A stretch of 64,000 nucleotides of DNA from Rhizobiales bacterium 64-17 (GTDB lineage: Bacteria; Pseudomonadota; Alphaproteobacteria; Rhizobiales; Xanthobacteraceae). Under the pieces are notes generated by a model. That model was given only the letters and a program-made list of their open reading frames with translations, was not told the DNA's origin and did not search any database. The stretch spans positions 62,001-126,000 of the forward strand of contig MKWA01000022.1 of NCBI GenBank assembly GCA_001899285.1, in the 5' to 3' direction. Shown here one piece after another: positions 18,180 through 26,222 of this stretch. Both the position numbers and the translations under genes were made by a program. Within the stretch, counting starts at the first letter, position 1. The number at the start of each line of letters is the position of its first letter.

Positions 18180-18962
18180 ATGCCGACCGATGTGCTTGCC
18201 TTCGCCCGCGATATCGCCGCCGGCGCCGTGCGCGTGATCGATCTCACGCAGACGCTGTCGCAGGACTTTCCGATCATCACGTTGCCGCCGGAGCTTGGTC
18301 AGTGTGCGCCGTTCCGCATCGAGGAAGTGTCGCGCTACGACGAGCGCGGCCCGGCCTGGTACTGGAATAACATCTCGCTCGGTGAGCACACCGGAACGCA
18401 TTTCGATGCGCCGATCCACTGGATTTCCGGCAAGGATCTGCCGAACAACGCGGTCGACACCATCGATGTGCGCAAGTTCATTGCGCCTGCGGTGGTGATC
18501 GATTGCTCGAAAGAATGCGCCGCCGACCCGGACTTCGCGCTGACGATTCCGTTCGTTGAAGCGTGGGAGGCAAAGCACGGCAAGATCCCGCCGGGCCATT
18601 GGGTGCTGCTGCGCACTGACTGGTCGAAGCAGAGCTTCACCGACTACGCTAATCTGCGCGATGACGGCGCGCATACACCCGGCCCGGAGCCGAAAGTGGT
18701 CAAGTGGTTCGTCGAGGAGCGCGACGTGCATGGCTTCGGCACCGAGACGATCGGCACCGACTTCGGGCAGGGGCATCATTTCAATCCGCCGTTCCCGGCG
18801 CATTTCTACATGCACGGCAAGGGCCGGTTTGGCCTGCAATGCCTGACCAATCTCGATCTGCTGCCGCCGAAAGGCGCAGTGATCGTCGCCGCGCCCTTAA
18901 AGATCAAGCAGGGCTCGGGTAGCCCGCTGCGGGTGCTCGCTTTGGTGTCGGGGGAGAAATGA
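18180..18962 (+). CDS. Cyclase-family metal hydrolase, isatin hydrolase-like
   Basis: A 260-residue hydrolase of the cyclase/kynurenine-formamidase family (PF04199). The metal motif HxGTHxDAPxH is complete as H70, H74, D76 and H80. The following stretch, with IAPAVVIDCSKE and ADPDF, then PPGHWVLLRTDW, reads much like bacterial isatin hydrolase as I remember it, an Mn-dependent enzyme that opens isatin to isatinate. An AGGAG site precedes the ATG. It overlaps the SDR gene downstream (ATGA at 18959-18962). If the assignment is right, the operon makes isatin or a related cyclic amide. A formamidase or lactone hydrolase role is the main alternative. Confidence 0.8.
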   Translation: MPTDVLAFARDIAAGAVRVIDLTQTLSQDFPIITLPPELGQCAPFRIEEVSRYDERGPAWYWNNISLGEHTGTHFDAPIHWISGKDLPNNAVDTIDVRKFIAPAVVIDCSKECAADPDFALTIPFVEAWEAKHGKIPPGHWVLLRTDWSKQSFTDYANLRDDGAHTPGPEPKVVKWFVEERDVHGFGTETIGTDFGQGHHFNPPFPAHFYMHGKGRFGLQCLTNLDLLPPKGAVIVAAPLKIKQGSGSPLRVLALVSGEK

Positions 18963-19687
18963 CCCAGCCTGTCGCGATCGTCACCGGCGGCTCGACCGGT
19001 ATCGGCGCGGAACTGTGCCGGCAGATGCTGGAGCGCGGCTACGAGGTGATCTCGCTGGCGCGGCGCAAGCCGCCGATCAGCGACGCGCACCTGCATGCGA
19101 TGGAAGTCGATCTGTTCGACAATGCCGCGACTGAGCAGGCGGCGCGCGAGGTCGCGACGCAGCGTCAGGTGACGCATTTCATCCATAACGCCGGGCTGAT
19201 CCGCCCGGCTTTACTACCCGACGTGACGCAGGATGATCTCGCGGCGGTGACGCAACTGCATCTCGGCGCGGCGCTGACCATCATGCAGGCGGTGCTGCCG
19301 GGCATGCGACAGCAACATTTCGGCCGCGTCGTGCTGCTGTCGTCGCGCGGTGCGCTTGGCCTTCAGACTCGCTCGGTCTATTCCGCGACCAAGGCAGGCA
19401 TGATCGGCATGGCGCGCACCTGGGCGCTGGAAACGGCGGCCGACGGCATCACCGTCAACGTGGTGGCGCCGGGACCGATCGCCGACACCGAGATGTTCCG
19501 CAGCGTCATTCCGGCGGAGAGCGAGCGCGAGAAGGCGCTGGCGGCGCAGATCCCGGTGAAGCGGCTTGGCCGCAGCGACGATGTCGCGCGCGCGGTGCTG
19601 TTCTTTTGCGATGCGGAGAACGGCTTCGTCACCGGGCAGACGCTCTATGTATGCGGCGGCGCCAGCGTCGGCACGCTGACGATTTAG
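18959..19687 (+). CDS. Short-chain dehydrogenase/reductase (catalytically intact)
   Basis: A 242-residue NAD(P)-dependent SDR. The cofactor motif is TGGSTGIG (residues 9-16), NAG is at 77-79, and the catalytic set S128, Y141, K145 is complete. It is the last gene of the dioxygenase operon and overlaps the hydrolase gene by four bases. It may oxidise a hydroxylated intermediate (for example dioxindole to isatin), or be the active partner of the degenerate SDR domain encoded at 16930-18171, as BbsD is for BbsC. Its stop overlaps the convergent folD stop. Confidence 0.88.
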   Translation: MTQPVAIVTGGSTGIGAELCRQMLERGYEVISLARRKPPISDAHLHAMEVDLFDNAATEQAAREVATQRQVTHFIHNAGLIRPALLPDVTQDDLAAVTQLHLGAALTIMQAVLPGMRQQHFGRVVLLSSRGALGLQTRSVYSATKAGMIGMARTWALETAADGITVNVVAPGPIADTEMFRSVIPAESEREKALAAQIPVKRLGRSDDVARAVLFFCDAENGFVTGQTLYVCGGASVGTLTI

Positions 19688-20550
19688 TGCTTCGGCGCAA
19701 TTCCCGCCGCGCGCTCCGCTGATGCCACAGTGTTGGCGAGCAGCATGGTCACCGTCATCGGCCCGACGCCGCCCGGCACCGGCGTGATATAGGACACTTT
19801 CGGCAGCAAGCCCTCAAAGTCAGCGTCGCCGACGAGTTTGCCGTTCGGCAGGCGGTTGATGCCGACATCGATCACCACCGCGCCGGTCTTCACCATCTGC
19901 GGCAGGATCAGGTTCGGGTGGCCAGCGGCGACCACCAGAATGTCGGCGAGGATGGTGAACTGTGCGAGGTCGCGCGTCTTGGCATGGCAGATACAAACGG
20001 TGGCGTCGCGCTGCATCAGCATCAGCGCCATCGGTTTGCCGACGATGTTGCTGGCACCGACCACGACGACGTTCTTGCCCTCGATCTCGATGCCTTCATG
20101 TTCCAGCAGCTTGACGACGCCATAAGGCGTGCACGGCGGAAACACGGTGTCGCCGACGACGAGGCCGCCGACGTTATAGAGGTGGAAGCCGTCGACATCC
20201 TTGTCGGCGGAAATGGTCTGCAACACCTCGGAGATGGAAAACTGCGGCGGTAGCGGCAGTTGCACCAGGATGCCGTGGGTGTCGGCACGGGCGTTGAGTT
20301 CGGCAATCAGGTCGAGCACCTGCTGCGGCGAGGCGTCGGCCGGAAAATCGTAGCGGAACGACTGGATGCCGACCTCCGCGCAAGCACGAATCTTGTTGCG
20401 CACATAGACGGCGGACGCCGGATTGGCGCCGACCATGATGACGGCGAGGCCGGGCGTCACGCCACGCTGTTTCAGGACGTCCACACGTTGCCTGATCTCT
20501 GTCCGCATCGCGGCAGAAACGGCAACACCATTGATGATTTTGGCGGTCAT
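19684..20550 (-). CDS. folD: Bifunctional methylenetetrahydrofolate dehydrogenase/cyclohydrolase FolD
   Basis: A 288-residue housekeeping enzyme interconverting 5,10-methylene-THF, 5,10-methenyl-THF and 10-formyl-THF with NADP. The conserved Y-x3-K is in YVRNKIRACAE, the family stretch ILVQLPLP and the Asp in DKDVDGFH are present, and PCTPYGV, VVVGASNIVGKP and PVPGGVGPMT are classic FolD signatures. I chose the ATG at 20550 (MTAKIING); seven more residues upstream are possible but not conserved. The gene converges on the SDR gene with a four-base overlap of the ends. It supplies C1 units for purines and methionine. Confidence 0.95.
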   Translation of the reverse strand: MTAKIINGVAVSAAMRTEIRQRVDVLKQRGVTPGLAVIMVGANPASAVYVRNKIRACAEVGIQSFRYDFPADASPQQVLDLIAELNARADTHGILVQLPLPPQFSISEVLQTISADKDVDGFHLYNVGGLVVGDTVFPPCTPYGVVKLLEHEGIEIEGKNVVVVGASNIVGKPMALMLMQRDATVCICHAKTRDLAQFTILADILVVAAGHPNLILPQMVKTGAVVIDVGINRLPNGKLVGDADFEGLLPKVSYITPVPGGVGPMTVTMLLANTVASAERAAGIAPKH

Positions 20551-20657
20551 TGGCTTGGTCGGGTGCCGCAACTTGGCGTTGCGACAGGGTCAGGCGAAAG
20601 AAGGTGCGGTCTCTTACACCCGCGTCGGCGTGTGGGGAACCCCCGACGAAGGGTCAC

Positions 20658-21806
20658 CTAATCCGGTGCGAATTCCTTGCGCAGCCTGCCCGTATGTTCG
20701 CCCAAGGCCGGCACGGGTCCGAAGGTGGGCGGCGTGTGGTCGATCAGTGCGCCCGGCGCCAGATAGCGCACCGGGCCGGTGGGCGTGTCGACCTCGACAT
20801 AGCGGTTCTGCGGGTGCTTCACCACGTCATCCATGGTGCTGACGCGGCCATAGGCGATACGCGCCTGCTCCAGCCGCTGCACCACGGTCTCGCGCGGCTG
20901 CGCGCCGAATGCGGCGAGGATGATCGCATCGAGGGCGGCGCGGTTGGCGACACGCAACGAATTGTTGGTGAAGCGCGGATCGGTGGCGACGCCGGCATCG
21001 CCCAAACCGTCGGCGCACAGCGCGGCCCATTCGCGCTCGTTCTGGATCGAGATCAGCACCGCCTTGCCATCGCCGCAAGCATAGGCGCCGTAGGGCGCGA
21101 TGGTCGGGTGGTTGAGGCCGGCGCGGGCCGGCACCTTGCCGCCGTAAGCGAATTGCAGATACGGCACGTTCATCCAGTCGGCCAGCGCATGATAGAGCGA
21201 TACGGCGATGTGGCGGCCGACGCCGCTCTGCTGCCGCGCATAGAGCGCCTGCAGCACCGCCTGCAGCGCGGTCATGCCGGCGGCGATGTCGCACACCGAG
21301 ACGCCGACGCGCGCCGAGCCGTGCTCGTTGCCTGTGATCGAGGAGAGGCCGCTCTCCGCCTGCACCAGCAGATCGTAGGCTTTCAATTCGCGGAACGGCC
21401 CTTCGTCGCCGTAGCCGGAGATCGAGCAGGTGATGAGGCGGGGATATTTCTTGCGCAGGTCATCGGCGCCGAAGCCGAGCCGCTCGACCGCGCCCGGCGC
21501 GAGATTCTGGATGAACACGTCGGCCTTGGCGACCATGGCCGCGAGCACCGCGACGTCGTCCGGCTTTTTCAGATCGAGGCAGACGGACTCTTTGCCACGA
21601 TTGAGCCAGACGAAATACGCGCTCTCGCCGTGGACCAGGGTATCGTAGCCACGGGCGAAGTCGCCTTCCGGACGCTCCACCTTGATGACGCGCGCGCCGG
21701 CATCCGCCAGGCGGCCGGAGAGATAAGGGGCCGCGACCGCCTGTTCGATCGAAACAACGAGGATGCCGTCGAGATCGCGTTGCATGCCGGGATGAGGGTT
21801 CACCAT
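20658..21806 (-). CDS. CaiB/BaiF family III CoA-transferase
   Basis: A 382-residue enzyme that moves CoA between carboxylic acids through an Asp-bound intermediate. The N-terminal motif GARVIKVERPEGDFAR and LNRGKESVCLDLKKP are typical, and the catalytic Asp is in AYDLLVQAESGL. Starts at 21806 (MVNPHPG) or at 21785 (MQRDLDG) are both possible. It stands alone between folD and infA, separated from both by 60-110 bases. A second family III transferase lies at 24068. The substrates cannot be assigned. Confidence 0.88.
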   Translation of the reverse strand: MVNPHPGMQRDLDGILVVSIEQAVAAPYLSGRLADAGARVIKVERPEGDFARGYDTLVHGESAYFVWLNRGKESVCLDLKKPDDVAVLAAMVAKADVFIQNLAPGAVERLGFGADDLRKKYPRLITCSISGYGDEGPFRELKAYDLLVQAESGLSSITGNEHGSARVGVSVCDIAAGMTALQAVLQALYARQQSGVGRHIAVSLYHALADWMNVPYLQFAYGGKVPARAGLNHPTIAPYGAYACGDGKAVLISIQNEREWAALCADGLGDAGVATDPRFTNNSLRVANRAALDAIILAAFGAQPRETVVQRLEQARIAYGRVSTMDDVVKHPQNRYVEVDTPTGPVRYLAPGALIDHTPPTFGPVPALGEHTGRLRKEFAPD

Positions 21807-21869
21807 CGTCTCCGGCGCGTGATCGCGGCGGAGTCTTTTTCGTTCAACGGGGTTGTGCGTGACTGCCGC

Positions 21870-22154
21870 TTAACGGCGGCTGCCGCCGCGGAAGTTCGGC
21901 TTGCGCTGGGCGCCGCCGGCCGGCGGCGGTGCATCACCCTTGTGACGGAAGCTGATGCGACCGCGCCCGAGATCGTAGGGCGACATCTCGACGATCACGC
22001 GATCGCCGACGCCGGTGCGGATGCGGAATTTGCGCATCTTGCCGGCGGTGTAGGCGAGCACGTTGTGCTGATTATCGAGCAGCACGCGGAAGTTTCCGTC
22101 CGGAAGCACTTCCGTCACCGTGCCGTCGAATTCGAGCATTTCTTCCTTGGCCAT
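21870..22154 (-). CDS. infA: Translation initiation factor IF-1
   Basis: A 94-residue S1/OB-fold protein: [20 protein letters not shown], then [20 protein letters not shown] and [18 protein letters not shown] are the IF-1 signatures. Classic IF-1 is about 72 residues; here a C-terminal tail of roughly 20 residues rich in Gly, Pro and Arg (APPPAGG...RR) is added. Some alphaproteobacteria carry such a longer IF-1, sometimes as a second copy. It lies 22 bases downstream of a DEAD-box helicase gene on the same strand, so the two are probably co-transcribed, possibly in a cold-stress unit. Confidence 0.93.
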   Translation of the reverse strand: MAKEEMLEFDGTVTEVLPDGNFRVLLDNQHNVLAYTAGKMRKFRIRTGVGDRVIVEMSPYDLGRGRISFRHKGDAPPPAGGAQRKPNFRGGSRR

Positions 22155-22176
22155 CAGTCCTGTCTCCCCGTTTTAT

Positions 22177-23688
22177 TCACCGCGGCCCGCGGCGGTCGGC
22201 TGCATTCTGCCGGTCAGGCTTGCGCTGGAGGAATTTGATTCCCCCGATCTCGCCGGCCTGCGACGTCTGCTGCCGCTTTGGTTGCTGTTGAGCGTGATTG
22301 ATCGGCTGTGTCGGCGCAAGCGGGCGTGATTGCGGGCGGCCCTGGGGCCGTTGTCCGGCTTCCAGCGACACCGGCTGAGTCTGGTTGCCTTGCTGGTGCG
22401 CCGGCTTGTCACGATGCGGCTTGCCGCCGCCGTGGTTCGGCTTTCCATGCGCCGGCTTGCCGTGCTGCTGCGGCCGTCCGCCACGCTGGCTGCGACCAGG
22501 CTGATGGCGCTGGTTCTGCTGTGCCGGACGCGCGCCTGGCTGCGCCGGACGCTGGCCCGTGCGCCGGTCGGTTGAGGGGATCGACATGCGGATCAGCTTC
22601 TCGATGTCGCGGAGATAGGCCATCTCCTCGTGATCGACGAACGAGATCGCGACGCCTTCGGCGCCGGCGCGCGCGGTGCGGCCGATGCGGTGGACGTAGC
22701 TCTCCGGCACGTTCGGGAGATCGTAGTTGATGACGTGGCTGACGCCATCGACGTCGATGCCGCGTGCGGCGATGTCGGTCGCCACCAGGGTGCGGCAGCG
22801 GCCGTCGCGGAACGCGGTGAGCGCGCGCTCACGCTGGTTCTGTGACTTGTTGCCGTGGATCGCTTCCGAATAGATGCCCGCCTTCTCGAGATTGCGGACG
22901 ACCTTGTCGGCGCCATGTTTGGTGCGGGTGAACACCAGCACGCGGTCGATGGCGTCGCCTTCGGCCTTGATCGTGTCATTGAGCAGCGACTGCTTCGCGG
23001 CCTTGTCTGTGAGAATGACACGCTGCGCCACGCGCTCGGCGGTGGTCGATTGCGGCGCGACCGACACGCGGGCCGGATCGCGCAGCATGTCCTTGGCGAG
23101 TTCGGCGATCGCCTGCGGCATCGTCGCCGAGAAGAACAAGGTCTGCCGTTCTTTCGGCAGCATCTTCACGACTTTGCGGATGTCATGGATGAAGCCCATG
23201 TCGAGCATGCGGTCGGCTTCGTCCAGCACCAGCACCTCGACCTTGTCGAGCGAGACGGCGCGCATATTGACGAGGTCGAGCAGGCGGCCCGGCGTCGCCA
23301 CCAGCACTTCGACACCGTGGTTGAGCGCACGCACCTGGCGGTTGATCGGCACGCCGCCGATGGCGACGGCGACCGCGAGGCGCAGGTTACGGCCGTAAGC
23401 CTTGAAGCTGTCGCCGATCTGGATCGACAGTTCGCGCGTCGGCGAGAGCACCAGCACGCGGCAGGTCTTGCGCTCGGGACGGTAACGGGTTGCTTCGATG
23501 TGATGCAGGATCGGCAGCGCGAAGGCGGCGGTCTTGCCGGTGCCCGTCTGGGCGATGCCGATGACATCGCGCCGGCTCATGGCGAGCGGGATGGTCTGGG
23601 ACTGGATCGGCGTGGGGGTCGTGTAGTTTTCCTGCGCGAGGGCGGTCAGGATCGGCTCTGCGAGGCCGAATTCGTGAAAAGACGTCAA
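22177..23688 (-). CDS. DEAD-box RNA helicase, RhlE-like
   Basis: A roughly 503-residue ATP-dependent RNA helicase. Motifs in order are the Q-motif PTPIQSQTIP, I AQTGTGKT, Ia PTREL, GG, TPGRLLD, II DEAD, III SAT, DIAARGIDV and VI HRIGRTAR. The core ends near residue 365, followed by a long low-complexity tail rich in Gln, Arg, Pro, His and Gly, which probably binds RNA. The conserved N-terminus TSFHEFGLAEPI implies a TTG start at 23688 with an AGAGAA-like site; an ATG nine codons upstream (23715) is possible but lacks a ribosome site. It probably remodels ribosomal or messenger RNA and is followed by infA. Confidence 0.9.
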   Translation of the reverse strand: MTSFHEFGLAEPILTALAQENYTTPTPIQSQTIPLAMSRRDVIGIAQTGTGKTAAFALPILHHIEATRYRPERKTCRVLVLSPTRELSIQIGDSFKAYGRNLRLAVAVAIGGVPINRQVRALNHGVEVLVATPGRLLDLVNMRAVSLDKVEVLVLDEADRMLDMGFIHDIRKVVKMLPKERQTLFFSATMPQAIAELAKDMLRDPARVSVAPQSTTAERVAQRVILTDKAAKQSLLNDTIKAEGDAIDRVLVFTRTKHGADKVVRNLEKAGIYSEAIHGNKSQNQRERALTAFRDGRCRTLVATDIAARGIDVDGVSHVINYDLPNVPESYVHRIGRTARAGAEGVAISFVDHEEMAYLRDIEKLIRMSIPSTDRRTGQRPAQPGARPAQQNQRHQPGRSQRGGRPQQHGKPAHGKPNHGGGKPHRDKPAHQQGNQTQPVSLEAGQRPQGRPQSRPLAPTQPINHAQQQPKRQQTSQAGEIGGIKFLQRKPDRQNAADRRGPR

Positions 23689-24067
23689 ACGTTCTCTTTC
23701 TATGCAACGACGCATCCGTTCGCGAAACTGCGACGGAGGGGCCGCGGGGTTTAAGACATCCCCGCGTGGCCTGGGCTGTCGGCTATTCGAGATGGAGGGA
23801 TGGGCGGGGCGAAAACCGTCAGGGTTTCGTGCACGCGGCCCGCAAGATCCGATGACCGGATCATCATCCGCGCCGCTGATATGGCAGGGAAGCCGTATTT
23901 TTGCAAGCTGCGACCGGCTGGGCGAGCCGAAAAAGTGGCGGAACACCCTGACATAATGAATGAAATCCGGCCAGACCTGCATTCCGCCCGGTAGACAAGA
24001 GGGGGGCGGATACGGGAAGGTTTGCCGGTCCCACCCGCCTTTGCCTCCCGCGATGCCGAGAGATTCG
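23689..24067. promoter_or_regulatory. Divergent intergenic region, helicase and CoA-transferase
   Basis: About 380 bases separate the start of the helicase gene from the start of the CoA-transferase gene on the other strand. Both 5' regions must lie here. I see no clear promoter boxes, no long inverted repeat and no convincing small gene; in-frame extensions of either neighbour through this stretch are Arg/Pro-rich and not conserved-looking. A long leader for the helicase mRNA, common in cold-shock helicases, is possible but not demonstrated. Confidence 0.5.
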
Positions 24068-25255
24068 ATGGCTGTTCCTTCTTCTGCCCTGTCCCGCTTC
24101 ACGGTCCTCGACCTCACCCGCGTCCGATCCGGCCCGACGGCGGTGCGGCAGCTCGCCGACTGGGGCGCGCGGGTCATCAAGATCGAGACGCCGGCGCATC
24201 TCGCCGAGGGCGAGGGCATGGGCGGCCCGCGCGAGAATTCGGACTTCCAGAACCTCCAACGCAACAAGCGCGGCATCGCCCTCGACCTGAAGTCGCCGCA
24301 AGGCATCGCCGCATTCCGCCGGCTGGTGGCCAAAGCCGACGTGGTGGTCGAGAACTTCCGGCCGGACGTGAAGACTCGGCTCGGCATCGACTACGAGTCG
24401 TTGAAGTGCCTCAACAAGGGCATCGTGCTGGCGAGCATTTCCGGCTTCGGTCAGGACGGGCCCTATGCCAAGCGGCCGGGCTTCGACCAGATCGCGCAAG
24501 GCATGGGCGGGCTGATGTCGATCACCGGCGCGCCGGGGCAGGGGCCGATGCGCGTCGGTATTCCGATCGCCGATCTCACGGCGGGTTTGTTCTGCGCGCT
24601 CGGCATCCTTACCGCGCTGCTCGAGCGCGACCAGTCCGGCGAAGGTCAATGGGTGACGACCTCACTGTTGCAAGCGCAGATTTTCATGCTCGACTTTCAG
24701 GCAGCGCGCTATCTTACCGAGGGCGAGGTGCCGCAGCAGGCGGGCAATAACCATCCGACCTCGATCCCGACAGGTGTGTTCCGCACGAAGGATGGTCACA
24801 TCAACATCGCCGCGACCGGCCAGGCGATCTGGGAGCGGCTGTGCCGCGCGGTCGAGCATCCGGAATGGATCGAGGTGCCGGCTTACAAGACCGGCAAGCT
24901 GCGCTCGGACAACCGCGACGCGCTCAATGCCGCGATTGAAGCGGTAACCGCGACGCGCACCAGCGCCGAATGGGTCGATGCGTTCAACATCGCCGGCGTG
25001 CCATGCGGGCCGATCTATGCGGTCGATCAGATGTTCGCCGATCCGCAGGTCAAGCACCTCGACGTGGTCGCGCCCGCGCACCGCAAGGATGGTAGCCCGC
25101 TCGGCCTCCTGGCGCAGCCGTTCCATCTGTCGCGCACCGACAGCGCGGTGGCGCTGCGGCCGCCGGAGTTGGGTGAGCATACCGACGAGGTTCTCAAGGA
25201 GTTTGGCTTCAGCGCCGACGAGATCAAGGCGCTGCATGACGCCAAGGCGGTTTGA
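24068..25255 (+). CDS. CaiB/BaiF family III CoA-transferase
   Basis: A 395-residue family III CoA-transferase. Signature parts are TVLDLTRVRSGPTAVRQLADWGARVIKIE, RNKRGIALDLKSPQG, and the catalytic Asp in RPGFDQIAQGMGGLMSITG. I chose the ATG at 24068 (MAVPSSAL), preceded by GAGAGA; an ATG at 24053 would add five residues. The next gene, an enoyl-CoA hydratase, follows after 85 bases on the same strand, so both may act in one acyl-CoA pathway. Relatives include succinyl-CoA:mesaconate, formyl-CoA:oxalate and benzylsuccinate CoA-transferases; the true pair of acids is unknown. Confidence 0.88.
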   Translation: MAVPSSALSRFTVLDLTRVRSGPTAVRQLADWGARVIKIETPAHLAEGEGMGGPRENSDFQNLQRNKRGIALDLKSPQGIAAFRRLVAKADVVVENFRPDVKTRLGIDYESLKCLNKGIVLASISGFGQDGPYAKRPGFDQIAQGMGGLMSITGAPGQGPMRVGIPIADLTAGLFCALGILTALLERDQSGEGQWVTTSLLQAQIFMLDFQAARYLTEGEVPQQAGNNHPTSIPTGVFRTKDGHINIAATGQAIWERLCRAVEHPEWIEVPAYKTGKLRSDNRDALNAAIEAVTATRTSAEWVDAFNIAGVPCGPIYAVDQMFADPQVKHLDVVAPAHRKDGSPLGLLAQPFHLSRTDSAVALRPPELGEHTDEVLKEFGFSADEIKALHDAKAV

Positions 25256-25340
25256 TTTTTTTGTCGGGACCGGGACATCAGGCATTCAAGCTTGTCTTCG
25301 ACGGGCGATGCCCGGCCACGACGTGGAAAGGACGGAGCGA

Positions 25341-26129
25341 ATGACCACCGACAAGATGCTGTCGCGCAAAGAAGGCAAGATCGGCTATCTCACCTTCAAC
25401 AATCCGGAACGGCTCAACGCCGTGTCGCTGGATATGTGGGAAGCGGCGTCGAGCTATCTCGAGGATTTCAAGAACGACAAGAACATCCGCGTGGTGGTCG
25501 TGACCGGCGCCGGCGGCAAAGCGTTCGTGTCCGGCGCCGACATCTCCAAGTTCGAGAAGGAGCGCTCCTCGCAGGAAGGCATCGACCGCTACAACGCCGC
25601 GGTCGATCATGCCAATCATGCGTTCTACAGCTTCCCGAAGCCGACCATCGCGATGATCCGCGGCTATTGTATCGGTGGCGGCGTCGGCCTCGCCTTGTGC
25701 TGCGATATGCGCATCTGCACTGAGGGCTCGAAATTCGGCGTGCCGGCGGCGAAGCTTGGCCTCGGCTATCGCTATGACGGGTTGAAGAAGCTGGTTGATC
25801 TGGTCGGGCCGTCTTTCGCCAAGGAAATTTTCTACACCGCACGGCAGTTCACCGCCGCGGAGGCGCAGATGATGGGACTGGTCAATCGCGTCTTGCCGGA
25901 TGGCGAGCTGGAATCCTATGTGCAGAACTATGCCGAGACGATCGCGGGCAATGCGCCGCTGACCGTCGATTCCGTCAAGTTCATTGTCGAGCAGGCGCTC
26001 ACCGACGAGAGCAAGCGCGACCTCAAGACCTGTGAGGACATGGTGCAAGCCTGCTTCGCCAGCAAGGATTACACTGAGGGTCGCCGCGCCTTCATGGAGA
26101 AGCGCAAACCGGTGTTCACCGGTTCCTGA
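25341..26129 (+). CDS. Enoyl-CoA hydratase/isomerase (crotonase) family protein
   Basis: A 262-residue crotonase-fold protein. The oxyanion-hole regions are KAFVSGADISKF and GYCIGGGVGLALCCDMRI. Where classical hydratases have a catalytic Glu in a PEI/G motif, this protein reads FGVPAAKLGLGYRYDG, so the first acidic residue appears to be missing. The enzyme may therefore catalyse another crotonase reaction (isomerisation, C-C cleavage or hydrolysis) rather than plain hydration. It starts at the ATG at 25341 with GGACGGAG upstream. Neighbours are a CoA-transferase before and an aldehyde dehydrogenase after, on the same strand. Confidence 0.85.
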   Translation: MTTDKMLSRKEGKIGYLTFNNPERLNAVSLDMWEAASSYLEDFKNDKNIRVVVVTGAGGKAFVSGADISKFEKERSSQEGIDRYNAAVDHANHAFYSFPKPTIAMIRGYCIGGGVGLALCCDMRICTEGSKFGVPAAKLGLGYRYDGLKKLVDLVGPSFAKEIFYTARQFTAAEAQMMGLVNRVLPDGELESYVQNYAETIAGNAPLTVDSVKFIVEQALTDESKRDLKTCEDMVQACFASKDYTEGRRAFMEKRKPVFTGS

Positions 26130-26222
26130 CCGGCAGGTCTGCGGGTGCGATTGGCGGCACGCGGACCGGAGTGCTAAAGCGTCCGTTGCCGGACGCATGA
26201 ATACCGTAGTGAGGACAATCCC

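Noticed and set aside
20550-22238. 562-codon rightward open frame over the CoA-transferase and infA
   Set aside because: It runs antisense to conserved genes with no domain of its own.
23716-24387. N-terminal extension of the DEAD-box helicase by more than 200 residues
   Set aside because: It overlaps the divergent CoA-transferase start and does not resemble the family; the conserved N-terminus begins at the TTG at 23688.
25256-25340. T-rich run after the CoA-transferase gene as a terminator
   Set aside because: The run of T at 25256-25262 has no convincing stem before it, and the GGGC-GAT-GCCC element further on is only five base pairs.
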